From: Chamaecyparis obtusa | Lineage: Eukaryota; Streptophyta; Pinopsida; Cupressales; Cupressaceae | Assembly: GCA_027943335.1 (NCBI GenBank) | Contig: BSBK01002077.1 | Location: 328,501-392,500, forward strand | Direction of reading: 5' to 3' | DNA: 64,000 nucleotides | In this document: positions 1-10,179 of the stretch, piece after piece | Numbering within the stretch: position 1 is the first letter of the stretch | Layout: the number at the start of each line of letters is the position of its first letter | The notes under the pieces: generated by a model | The model's input: the letters and a program-made list of their open reading frames with translations, nothing else | What the model was told of the DNA's origin: nothing | Database searches by the model: none | Translations under genes and position numbers: made by a program

Positions 1-525
1 TTCAGTTGCCATGACCTTGGTGTCATATACAAGTGTCAAAGATCTCAAAATCTTCGTAATGATTTCATCTTCTGTAATAGACCCTCCTGTATTTTTTATG
101 CCAGTAACAGTCTCTGTCACTCTCTAGACATATGCTCTAATAGACCCATCTTCTTGCATCCTCATATTCTCCAACTTTGTTATCCAACACTACAACTTGG
201 CCTGTTTGGTATATTTATCTCCTTCATATAGTGCTTCCAACTTTGACCAGATCTCATATGCCAACTCAAGCTCCTTGATCTCTGTAAATTTTGTCTCAGA
301 AAGTGCATTGATTAGAGCTTCTCTAGCAATTATATTGCAAGTGAATTTCTTCCTTTCATCCTGTGTAATATTTTCCAATTCATCCTTAGTCTTGACATTT
401 TCTTTGTTCTTTGTAATCAACTAGTATTCAATTCCCAAGAAGATCAAATGATTTCTCATCTTGTTTTTCCAACTATCAAAGTTTTCTCCATCAAATTTAG
501 GACTATCCTTCCTATAGCTTGACAT
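1..525 (-). pseudogene. Ty1/copia gag, N-terminal part, broken
   Basis: Minus-strand reading from the ATG at 525 gives SPKFDGENFDSWKNKMRNHL, the N-terminal motif of plant copia gag (DUF4219/UBN2), then a TAG after LGIEY at about 423-421. The frame continues with the UBN2 region (AYEIWSKLEALYEGDKY) to about 190 and more weakly to position 1 (ITEDEIITKILRSL). It lies just inside the PBS and LTR at 572-1868, so it is the 5' end of a copia element whose remainder is outside the window. At least two in-frame stops make it non-functional. Confidence 0.85.
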
Positions 526-571
526 TATGGATCTCCTCAAGCAGTTAAGGTTTCTCCAAGAAGACCAGCAA

Positions 572-582
572 CTCTGATACCA
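572..582 (-). other. Primer binding site, tRNA-iMet type
   Basis: The minus strand reads TGGTATCAGAG, the usual copia PBS complementary to the 3' end of initiator tRNA-Met, two bases inside the LTR that ends at 585. Confidence 0.85.
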
Positions 583-584
583 AT

Positions 585-1868
585 TGTTAGCAATAGCAAG
601 CCACACCACACAACTGAGAGCGGGGTATGAATCAATTCTGTATAATAATAGTAAACTTTAAACTTCAAAACTAGAACATTAATTAAGAATATAATAGTGC
701 TAAACAAGATTAACAAGATAGAAAACACCATAACACAAAGTTTTGTTCTCAAGGAAAACCCTGTTAAGTGAAAAGCCCTAGTGGGGATGGAACCTACTAG
801 ATAGTGCACTAGTATAAAAATGTCCTTGTTAGGAGACCTAGCCCTATTAGGAGCTAATACAATACATCCAATACAACAGTCCCTATTAAAGGACAGAAAG
901 CCCTGTTAAAAGGTCCTTCAACCCTATTAGAAGTTGATGAGAACAAAAAGGCACATTGTTGTAAGAAGGTTAAACCCAACTTCAGGACTCATTGTCCAAA
1001 TACAATGAAGTGAACTTATTGTTCAAATGACTGAACTAACTAATAGCAACTTACTTGCCTTCACAATTCCATTGAAGTGCACAAGGAATGATCATAGATT
1101 CCACTCATACCTCTTCTCTTCATCTCTGCTCTTATTACAATGCTTGCATGCACAATCACACAAACCTCCCATACACATTCCTCACATTACATTAGAAATT
1201 TTACTCTCTTTTATACAAGTTACAAGTCTCAATTAGTTTGGCATGTTAGGGCTTCCCCAATGCATAAACAATTACATTACACAATGCTAAGGTCCACACG
1301 GTACCTAATACAAATATAAAGCAATTATAAATATTAATTTACGCGCCAAGATCCACAATTAATGTTCGCCGATCCATCGAACATGTTACACCACCTAGTC
1401 GGCTCCCAAAAGCAATTATCCAAGTTCATACGCTAGTGTTGTCGTTAGCATGAGCCAATCAAGCCACAAATCCCAGAGTTTACTCCATCCTATGTTTTCT
1501 TCCATGCCTAAAGGTCGCTTAACACAATTCCAGATTGCAACCAACTTATTCTCAAAACTCAGCAACTAACTCTGTCAAGTTCCTTGTCTCTATCCTGTAA
1601 CCAATCTTCACCAAAACAACTGTAACTCATTCAAATCATCATATTAAGCCATGCGACCTTAGACATAAGGTCTATACGTCTTCAGAATGATAAAACCAAG
1701 CTCGCATACTCTGAACTTCCATACAATGTCTTTACATTTTTGTCCAATTGCCTATAGCAACCAGAAACACAATTTGTCTGATATAACCAACTCAAAACTA
1801 AAGTATATGTCATATGTTGACATCAATGACAACACCTAAATAGCAACAATTCCAACCAATATCTAACA
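585..1868 (-). mobile_element. 5' LTR of the minus-strand copia element
   Basis: 1284 bp bounded by TGTTAG at 585 and CTAACA at 1868, an inverted terminal repeat, and followed on the minus strand by the PBS and gag. Its right-hand end (TTGACATCAATGACAACA) also occurs near the end of the solo LTR at 43103-44136, so the two belong to related families. The partner LTR is beyond the left edge, so the target-site duplication cannot be tested. Confidence 0.8.
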
Positions 1869-2853
1869 GCCTAGTTTGGCCAAATTCAATCCCTCGAGGT
1901 GAAGCTAAGGGACTTCGAAGGATTTCTCAAAAATTAAGAAGTTTTCCCTGAAGCTAGGTTTGTTCTTGGTAATCTGAGAGAATTTTTAATCTTAGATAAG
2001 CGAGGCCTTGAGGTGGTTATGGCATTAGGATGAATTGTTGATACCCACTTATCCCTTCCTCCACCAAACTCTTAGGGAAACTAGACTGACACTATTGGAG
2101 ATTAGGTTGGCATTGTTATACGCAAGGTGTTTGTACACATGGTGGAGTCAACTACTAATGTTGACCCTTTGTCCAACAGCACTGGGCCTAGTATTAATGT
2201 ATATACAAAACCCTTGGGATATAATTTGCAAAATATTGATTCGAATGTTGGGTTTGGAGAAGGCATTGGTGGTTCCTCTAGTGGTGAAGGCAATCCACTC
2301 CCACCTCCCCCACCTCATAACCCTGTTCTCAAACCATATTGCAAAATACGAATCAATTGCAACAATAACTTGCAAACTTTCTACTGGGACTAATTAGAGT
2401 TCCCTAAGTCCATATTACTGTCGGAGTCCATTGACTGTGCAAGTATTGAGTACTCTACTTCCACAGGCTGTTGAATCCCTAAAGTTTGAAAGATACAATA
2501 GTCAAAGTTATCATATTTCCACAATCCATGTAAATTCCTTTGTTTTTTCTAGGTTCGATTGTGTAACAATCAGATTGTTACACAATCAAACCCAGAAAAA
2601 ATGAAGGAAGATATAACAATGATGGATACATGTGTCTTCACATCTATTCTTTTCTTACTATGTGCAATGATTACCATACTCTAGATTGTGCTTCTCAAGC
2701 TATTCTCTCAATCCCTGAAGGGAGCTTCTATGGAAAGGTACAACTTCCTGATTATTATATTAACACTTTTGATTAGTTAATGGATGCTTTTCTTACTTTG
2801 TTCCAAGCTTTCTCTGAACCAATATCCAAATTTCAAGTCTTTGTAGTGCTTTA
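1869..2853 (+). pseudogene. Decayed gypsy-type gag region, left part
   Basis: Short plus-strand frames remain, including 2127-2393, with a Pro-rich stretch (NPLPPPPPHNPVLKP). They match the low-complexity part upstream of the gag block found at 7956-8440, and the two halves become contiguous when the LTR element 2854-7955 is removed. No pol domain is visible. The assignment of this left part rests mainly on that contiguity. Confidence 0.4.
2543..2601. repeat. Near-perfect hairpin with 29-bp arms
   Basis: Arms 2543-2571 and 2573-2601 are reverse complements at 27 of 29 positions, with one central base. The inner part GATTGTGTAACAATC is itself palindromic. Function unknown. Confidence 0.85.
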
Positions 2854-3167
2854 TGTTAATGTTTGTAGCTTCAGTCGTATGATCACTTAGAATACATATA
2901 ATACTTAGATATTGATTAATAATAATATATTATATTTGTATATATATATATATGTATGATATATATGTTATATTATTATTAATATATATTATTTAAGTTT
3001 ATATTATTCTAATATATGATTGAATAGATATGTCCCATGAAGGGACATGTCTCTCATAGCCTCATTCCCAATATAAATAAGAGAGATTGTTGCATTTGGA
3101 AAACAAATACAATATATATAATTTAGATAGTGCTATTACATTTGCAGCGATCCCAAAAATCTCAACA
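2854..3167 (+). repeat. 5' LTR of the 2854-7955 element
   Basis: 314 bp, TGTTAATG...CTCAACA, about 15 bp shorter than the 3' LTR, mainly because of a 'taactaagagaaa' type insertion and differences in the (TA)n tract. An AT-rich centre around 2930-3000 contains the microsatellite. Confidence 0.92.
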
Positions 3168-3179
3168 TGGTATCAGAGC
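3168..3179 (+). other. Primer binding site, tRNA-iMet type
   Basis: TGGTATCAGAGC directly abuts the LTR end at 3167, as in copia elements. Confidence 0.9.
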
Positions 3180-4399
3180 TAGACTGCAAATGTGAGAAAG
3201 AAATGATTTTGTAGGAATATTCCAATCCGCCAAGTTCGAATCCGGGTCTATAAGCCACTTCACATGGATCGGAATGTTCTCTTTACAATACCCCTCTTTA
3301 TTTTTTGGGTATCTATTTCAATTGAATTATAGATCGCCGAGTTCATTGATTAATTGATTGAAAGGGAAGATAATATTGAGGAGTGACAGGAACATATCTC
3401 AGGGTCGTAAATCGGAATAGAGCCATAGTTTATTGTCCAGTTTTGTTCGTGCTATTTCATCTGTTGCTTCCTCTCTGTGCCTTTTTGGGGCTTCCATTGC
3501 TTCTATAGTTTCTACGTCTGAGGACGACCACCACAAAGAACAGGTACAATGGGCAGGTTTGACTGATTAGAATTGCCAATAGGCATTAGTCACCACAAAT
3601 AGTGCCTTACAAATCATAGGAATGTACTGTAATTAATACCTCCATCAGTATGGCTAAGTCCCATCTTCAATGATCTCAATTCTTCCATCAAATCTATATA
3701 TGGGGAATAAATAAAGGTATAGGTTCGATGACCAGCCATGATTGAGGGATGGATTGAATTCCATAACAATAATAATTGCAACTACTGATATCTTCACACG
3801 TGATAATTAACACAAATGATGTATCACATAGTTGGGACTTGACTATACACTGACTATAAGTCTCCATATCTAGTTGATATAGGGGATAGATAAATGTTTG
3901 ATGTGAACCTAATAATACCACTGCTTTACTTAATATAAACTGCGCTTTATTTGTTTCGGAGATATGGCTTGCAACACTTAATCCTCTATGATCGGCCAGT
4001 ATACACAGTGGTGGATGTCTTCCTGGATGCATACACGATTTAGAAGTCTCATCGTATTTAAGCAACCCAACGCTGCAATCTTTTGCATCGATGTCACCAT
4101 TTGAACATCGTCATATGTATTGATGTCGATGTTGAAGATGTGATTGCCACGTTAATATGGATGACAGGATTGCCATGGATCGCTGATTTTGCAAGCCAAT
4201 CCAATCAAATCATGTCCTACATGGGCTCTCCCCGCACGGGCTCTCCCAACAAAAATGTCTACTAGGGAGAAAGATGCGGCAGAGCACATTTTCTTTCACC
4301 CAGTGATCACAGCCTCCTATGCATTGCTCGCTCCAGATCTTGCCATTTCTTGCAAACTAGATATTCTCAAGAATATTTTTAAAACCTCATAGGCCTGGA
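3180..4399. other. Leader of the LTR element, no recognisable gene
   Basis: No gag. The longest open frame is on the minus strand (4065-3694, 123 codons, Cys- and His-rich) and resembles no family I know. At 3228-3240 the text GTTCGAATCC resembles a tRNA B-box, but no A-box or cloverleaf goes with it. The origin of the stretch is unknown; it may be part of the captured host locus. Confidence 0.5.
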
Positions 4400-5400
4400 A
4401 GAAGACTTTGACCAAGTACTGTTCTAAGCTTATTCCTGATAGTTTTAGTCCTCCGACATCTGGAAATGTGAATTGGAAAAATCATATAGATGTTGCAGTT
4501 GGACATGACTCTGAAAATATAGGGACGGTGATTGTGAGAGATTTTGTCAGCAATGTTGTTGTTGCTAAATTTAGACTACACAGTATACTCATTTCTGCAT
4601 TGTGCTTTGACCCCAGTGGTACTCTTCTAGTTACTGCATAAATTAACAGTCATAACCTCAATTTTTTTTTTGCATTATGCCCTACGCATTAGGAAATGGT
4701 TCTTGCTCTACTGGTTCTAATGAGAATGCATCACATATACATATGTAAAAACTAGTTCGTGGAGTGACAAATGCGGCCATACAGGACATCAGTTTCAATG
4801 ATGACAGTAGTTCAATTGCCGTCAGCTCCTACAGAGGAACAAGCCACTTATATTCAATATCACCATTTAGTGTAGTGGGAAGTCCACATAATCATGTAAG
4901 TGTTCTTGTGGACAGTAGTCTAAGATCTCCAGTGGTTCAAAGTTTAACTGTTATGTGCCCTTGGTCAAGCCCATAGTTGAAGGGAAATCAGCAGCCTACA
5001 TCCCGACATCCAACAATACTGTCAGTTGTATGCAAAGTAAGGAATGGCAATGATGGATGATGCAGTACCATCAGCAAAGCTGCAGCTGCAGCAAGAGGGA
5101 AGCCAAATGTTTCTTCTAGTGCTATTGCAGCTCTTTTCCCAATGGGGGCAACCATTGCCTGGAATCAAAGCTAGGGGATTCTGCAATTAAGAATCAATTG
5201 TGGGGTTTCTCACCTCCGGGTCATATTGTACAGTATGCTTTGCATCCAAATGTAGTGATGAACACGGTGCACTACATCAGCCAGAAATTGCTTCAGGATC
5301 TAGTGGATCAATACAAATAGAAGACTTTAGATATGAGGAACTCCAGCACTGGGATGTTGGTTAAAATTCAACATGGATGAGCGAGAAGATGACGATATTA
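4400..5400 (+). pseudogene. ATG18f/g/h-like (WD40 + BCAS3) pseudogene inside an LTR element
   Basis: Broken plus-strand frames give, in order, KTLTKYCSKLIPDSF, GTVIVRDFVSNVVVAKFRLH, SALCFDPSGTLLVTA, NGSCSTGSNENAS, GVTNAAIQDISF, RGTSHLYSISPF, a BCAS3-type stretch (VVCKVRNGNDG, then SSSAIAALF) and finally LQHWDV. These follow the order of the C-terminal half of plant ATG18f/g/h proteins, phosphoinositide-binding beta-propellers of the autophagy pathway. Several stops (after LLVTA at 4641, before LVRGVTN, after WSSP) and frame changes break it. No intron interrupts about 700 bp from KTLTK to the second WD motif. It has the same orientation as the surrounding LTR element, consistent with transduction of a transcript. 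The N-terminal part is not seen. Confidence 0.75.
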
Positions 5401-6969
5401 CATGAGTGATTTCTTGATAAACACTTGTGTTTGTTTGCATTTCCATTTATGGGAGCAGCCATGATGGAGCCACCCCTTGGGAGTAGCCATGGTGGACATT
5501 ACTCTATAACTCAAATATCTGAGAAGGATTCCTCCCTAGCTAAGAGGGAGTGTTGGATTTAGCTTCGCGAAGATCACAATAATAATTCAATTTGGTGGAT
5601 CACAAAAAGAGATAAGTATTTCTACCCTTGAATAATGTTTATAAATTTTAAGTCATTAATTCATGCGATAAGATTGGGATAGTAAATCTTTTATACTTCT
5701 ATAATTGATATTTTCCTTCAGGATAGTTTAGTTTTATGAACTAATTGTAATATCTCTTTGAAGTGCATTGAGGACAAATCTATAAGCATACGAGATTGCA
5801 TTCAAGGGAGAAAGAACTTAATGCCTATAGATATGGAACTGAGTTGAGAGTTGACATCAGATTCAAAGGGAGTCTGACAATCCATTAGAAGCAACCTTGG
5901 ACAAGAAGGTCAGAAGGTTGATATCACATTCAGAAGAAGTCTGATAAACCATCAGAGGAAAATTTGGACGAGAAGGTTAAATGTTGATGTCAGTACTCAA
6001 AGATTGAGAGGGAGTCAGTATAATATCTAGAGGATATACCTTATTTGATTTCCAAGGATCGTGGTCATATTGATTGAGAGGGAGTAAACCATATCGTGAT
6101 GGTTTCCCTAGTGACCAGGAAACTATGAAAGGAAAAGAATTGCGATTCAAATGATGAAATTCCATGTATGTGAACTAGAAGGCTTTTATGCAGATATCTA
6201 GGTCATGATATTCCTAGATAGATGGTTGGGAATTCAAGAAAAGAGCTTAATGCAGACTAAAGGACAAAGACACGAATTTCTCGTAGAAGGTTGATATTAG
6301 ATTCAGAGGGATTATGATAGTTCATCTAAAACAACCTTGGACAAGGAGGTGAGGAGGTTCTTACAAGACCTTAAAGGAAGCATCCAGAGGACTGTGACCA
6401 TGAGATTGAGTCTCATGTATGCTGGCTGAAATGCCTTTATGCTATCTCCTACACTTGGGGTTCACCTAGAGTGATGCAAACTATATAAGAGAATATCAGT
6501 ATGCCATTCAAGTTGCATTATCCTTATAGAACATATGGCTGATTTTCTCACCAAGTTTCTTGCTAGAGGTAAGGTTGTGTACCTTTAAGATAAACTTGGC
6601 ATGTTGGAGAATTAAGCCTTAGATGAAAAGGAGTTTCATCTATTATCTTGTATGTTATTGCATTCTTCTCCTTGAGAAAGAAGTCTAAGGTGAAAGCCCT
6701 TGTTTCCACCCTTTGGGATGAGCCATGATGGATCCACCCTCTGACATGAGTCAAGGTGGATTTCACGTGTGTGACTCCAGGACTTATAGGCCCTCCTATG
6801 AACATTGGAGAAAGATGACGACTTTTCGACAATGAACACTTGTATTTGATATTACAAGGTGACGATCTTGTAATAGAGATTCGTTATGGTAGACAGTTAT
6901 ATGTCTGTGCACATACCATAATAGGGTTATATGTAAATAGAATGTAACGTTCTTATTTACTATATCCTT
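5401..6969 (+). pseudogene. Copia 3'-end remnants inside the LTR element
   Basis: At about 6530-6605 the plus strand reads HMADFLTKFLARGKVVYL then a stop and DKLGML, the conserved end of copia RNase H. REYQYAIQVALS precedes it at about 6495. Two similar segments, about 5420-5560 and 6690-6840, share 'gagccatgatgga' and 'caaggtgga' type text and lead to purine tracts (CTAAGAGGGAG at 5544). The stretch 5760-6350 holds three or four diverged repeats around 'gagaaggttgatatcaca'. Everything is degenerate. Confidence 0.65.
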
Positions 6970-7200
6970 GTATCACGATCTGAGGTGATATGAAAATTAG
7001 GTATCACGATCTAAGGTGATTCCTCATATCACATGTTAGGTGATATGTAAAATTGGGTATCACATGTTAGGTGATTCCTCATATCACATGTTAAGTGATA
7101 TGTAAAATTGGGTATCACATGTCAGGTGATTCCTCATATCACATGTTAGGTGATATTGAAAACTGGGTATCACATGTTAGGTGATATGTAAAACTTGGTA
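6970..7200. repeat. Array of eight palindromic TATCAC...GTGATA units
   Basis: Eight units of the form TATCACATGTTAGGTGATA alternate with two spacers ('tgtaaaattgg' and 'tcctca'), making a higher-order period of about 55 bp. Each unit can fold on itself because TATCAC and GTGATA are reverse complements. A related unit (GATATCACAATGGGGTGATATC) recurs at about 7443-7464. The array lies in the 3' untranslated part of the LTR element. Confidence 0.9.
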
Positions 7201-7626
7201 TCATGAAGTATGTAATATATGATTTCTTAGTATCCATATGAATCATATTAGGATCCTTTCTGACTTAGTATTACATATTGATTGGACCCTATGAAACATA
7301 TCACATAGTGACATGTCTCTACGTAAACTTAGTATCCATATGATAGACATCATGAGACGTATTGTCATTAGACATACCATGGATACTTATGAGCTATGAT
7401 GAACATCACGTGACTTGATATTCTTGCATATGCCATATGTCCTGATATCACAATGGGGTGATATCTCCTCTCTTTCAAAATTAATGATTTATTACCTTGA
7501 TGGATTTTATCTTCTCTAGCTAAGAGGGAGTGCTGATGTTTTGTATGGTTATAGTTAGGGTCATATGTGTTGACAAGGGAGACCTCAACACATTCTGTTT
7601 GATCATCCTCCCTAGCTAAGAGGGAC

Positions 7627-7955
7627 TGTTAATGTTTGTAGCTTCAATTGTATGATCACTTAGAATACATATAATACTTAGATATTGATTAATAATAATA
7701 TATTATATTTGTATATATATATATATATATGATATATATGTTATATTATTATTAATATATATTATTTAAGTTTATATTATTATAATATATGATTGAATAG
7801 ACATGTCCCATGAAGGGACATGTCTCTCATAGCCTCATTCCCAATATAACTAAGAGAAATATAAATAAGAGAGATTGTTGCATTTGGAAAACACATACAA
7901 TATATATAATTTAGATAGTGTTATTACGTTTGCAGCGATCCCAAAAATCTCAACA
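7627..7955 (+). repeat. 3' LTR of the 2854-7955 element
   Basis: 329 bp, TGTTAATG...CTCAACA, followed by the duplicated target CTTTA (7956-7960). It is preceded by the polypurine tract at about 7615-7625. Confidence 0.92.
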
Positions 7956-8440
7956 CTTTAACAGATTAACAACATACTATGGCTCAATTCGGGGACTCTT
8001 CCTTGAATGCCTTGGAGGAACGTCTATCTTGGGTGGGCTCCAAAAGAACAAGGCTATGGCTAGTGTTATGACGCTCCCACAAACCTCAGAGAGAAACTAT
8101 TTTTTGACAAAGCCACAACAAAATTGGACATTCACTAAGTTGGTCAATTCTTATGTGAGCATTCTGCAAAGGTTGTTAAAAGACAACCTAGCGACTCTCC
8201 CTGAGATCTAGCATAATCACTCATGCCCTCATTGGTATGATGGATTGAAGTTTCACCAATACCATCATGTGCCCAATACCAACATTGAGCACTGTGTGTG
8301 CCTCTGACATTTAGTCCAAGACAACATAGACAACTATGTCATCCAGGTTAACAAGAGGAAGCCAAAGACAAACAAGGCAGTGGGAAAAAGAAAACAATGA
8401 ACTTTAGATCTACATTGATCCTTTCCTACTGCATTCTGCC
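7956..8440 (+). pseudogene. Gypsy-type gag remnant, right part
   Basis: The frame 7918-8211 gives NWTFTKLVNSYVSILQRLL and KDNLATLPEI. Beyond a stop comes WYDGLKFHQYHHVPNTNIEH and VQDNIDN. This layout (F-T-L, ...ILQRLL..., LP, WYD....C/F-HYH, ...IQDLID) is that of plant gypsy gag proteins just before the zinc knuckle, with the Cys positions degraded. It ends in a basic KRKPKTNKAVGKRKQ stretch. It was separated from 1869-2853 by insertion of the LTR element. Confidence 0.6.
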
Positions 8441-8770
8441 AACATTAATTTGGCATCATCATCTCTTCCCTTGTTGAGTGGCAGCCCCTTCGTCAAAATG
8501 GCGACGATCACTCCCATATCGCCACTTAATTAAAGGGGGTGTGACATGAACATAACGAAATATGGCATCTTTTTATCTCAAATGAAATATGTCAATACTT
8601 TTCTCAAAAAGTTTTGAATGATGCACTATAGGCCCATGTCAACACCCACAAAGACAAAACTATAGTTGTCTTGATCTGATCCATCTCTTAAAATGAATGC
8701 CACCATGTAATCAATCCAAAGAATTATTTACGTAACTCACACTAGCCCAAATATTAAATAAGTTTTTAGT
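8441..8770. other. Gap, nothing recognised
   Basis: Diverged repeat-derived sequence with no open frame, motif or repeat I can name. Confidence 0.4.
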
Positions 8771-9300
8771 TATCCTCCATCTTTCGTGTAGGTACTGAAG
8801 CTATGTAACTAGAAGGAAACAAATAAAGTATTGGGTTATGTTGATGGTACTGTGGATACATGATCAATTTAAGATAAAATGATCAATTCTACTTGATTGC
8901 ATACATAGAGGCACACTTTTTTGTATTTGTCAATAATAGGAAATCCACATTTGGATTTGTTTTCCTTCTAGGAACTAGTTGAATTTCTTGGGAAAGTAAG
9001 AAGCAAAACATAATTTCTCATTCTTTACTGAGGCAATACATGCCTATTAAGCAAAATAGGGCAGTGTCTTATACTAGTAGAAATGGACGTACCACGAAAA
9101 CAACCAACAACCTTCACAAATATAGTGGTTCAATCATTCATGCCACTACATTTGCAAGCGTGTTCAACAACATAATATTTTAATTTAGTTTGGTCCACTC
9201 AAGTTCAACATGTAGACATCTCCACTAAATCACTTGCATATGTTAAGTTTTAGGCATTTTGCAATTCTTTCATACTCTAAAAATATAATGTAATAAGGGG
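8771..9300 (+). pseudogene. Copia RNase H remnant
   Basis: Scattered frames match the end of copia pol. A degraded 'LGYVDGTVDT' opens it. Then come NPTFGFVFLLG-like text at about 8940-8975, ISWESKKQNIISHS at about 8988-9030, and CRHLH-ITC (from HVDISTKSLA) at about 9210-9240. Many stops and shifts. It ends at a purine tract (AATAAGGGGAGAA, about 9292-9304) immediately before the LTR-like block at 9305. Confidence 0.7.
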
Positions 9301-9304
9301 AGAA

Positions 9305-9538
9305 TGTTAAGAAATTACATTTTTTATGTCTTAGGTAAATTATTTAAATTAATATTCACATTAGTAGTTAAGTTGTCAATTATTACATTCAATTATATTT
9401 TTCTTTGTTCTCATTCACTAGGAATAAGTTGTCCTAAGGATAATATTGGTTATTCATAATCAATCTTTATTACACCATGAATTATTTTAAATGTAATTGT
9501 TTCTTTGAAAAACACAAATGACTTCTTTTGTTGCCAAT
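9305..9538 (+). mobile_element. LTR between an RNase H remnant and a PBS
   Basis: Starts TGTTAAG at 9305 right after the purine tract, is AT-rich, and is followed at 9542 by TGGTATCAAAGCC, a one-mismatch copia PBS. So an element's 3' end lies to the left and an element's 5' end to the right of one LTR. The exact right end is uncertain because the expected terminal CA is mutated. Confidence 0.6.
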
Positions 9539-10179
9539 GTCTGGTATCAAAGCCAAACTAGTTTCCCTCAGTACTAAGGTGCGGCTAAGGTGGGGTGTTG
9601 AAGAAATAAGTCACACTAACAAGCACATAGGAGGTCCTTTGTTCAAGTTCTAGTCCATGAGAAATTACATGCTCACAAACCAATTCCTTACAGAAAAAGG
9701 TGCAAAAGCTTTTTCTCTTTAAGCCCTACACACACTCCCTTCTCACTCATTGAATGATTATTTTCCTTTGAGCTCTTCTTGTGGTTACATGCTCACAAGC
9801 CAATTCCTTATAGAAAATGTACAAGGGTTTTTTCTCTTTAAGCCCTACACATGCTCCTTTCCGACTCATCTAATTATCGTTTTCCTTTGAGCTCTTCTTG
9901 TGGTGAGTTTAGGCAATTATGAAAGCAAGAGTTTGATGATTTTCTACTATATTTTAAAAATAAAATCCCTAGTTTTCTCTTCAATTTTTCCATTTTGTTT
10001 GACATTTCTAAATTTTCCCAAGCATCTTGAAATGTTGCTTTACATTTAGATTCATGTTTTCAATGCATTCAAATTAATCTACAATGGCTAAGGTCATAGT
10101 GGTTGTAACAAGAATACTATTTGTAAGCAAGGTGTACGAAGACCAACTTTAGGATCAATCATTTGCAACTATGTCTAAA
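9539..10179. repeat. Leader region with a 120-bp tandem duplication
   Basis: Two diverged units, about 9665-9784 and 9785-9905, start TTACATGCTCACAA and end GAGCTCTTCTTGTGGT. They lie downstream of the PBS and contain no open frame of note. The remainder to 10179 is unassigned. Confidence 0.7.

Larger units (their letters stand above)
2854..7955 (+). mobile_element. Complete non-autonomous LTR retrotransposon carrying host-gene sequence
   Basis: The 5' LTR 2854-3167 (314 bp) and 3' LTR 7627-7955 (329 bp) are nearly identical, begin TGTTAATG and end CTCAACA. The 5-bp target-site duplication CTTTA is present at 2849-2853 and 7956-7960. A PBS (TGGTATCAGAGC) follows the 5' LTR, and a purine-rich tract (CTAAGAGGGAC) precedes the 3' LTR. 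The interior has no complete gag or pol. It holds an ATG18-like pseudogene (about 4400-5400), a remnant of the end of copia RNase H (about 6470-6605) and an array of palindromic TATCAC...GTGATA units. It therefore depended on proteins from another element. It is inserted in the gypsy gag remnant. Confidence 0.92.

Noticed and set aside
3225..3250. tRNA-like B box (GTTCGAATCC)
   Set aside because: No A box, no cloverleaf, and no 3' end at the right distance; not called as a tRNA or SINE.
3694..4065. A 123-codon minus-strand ORF in the LTR element leader
   Set aside because: No motif of any family known to me, antisense to the element, and composition typical of non-coding DNA.
6970..7200. CRISPR-like alternation of repeats and spacers
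   Set aside because: Spacers are themselves only two recurring sequences, the setting is a plant LTR element, and CRISPR arrays do not occur in plant nuclear genomes.
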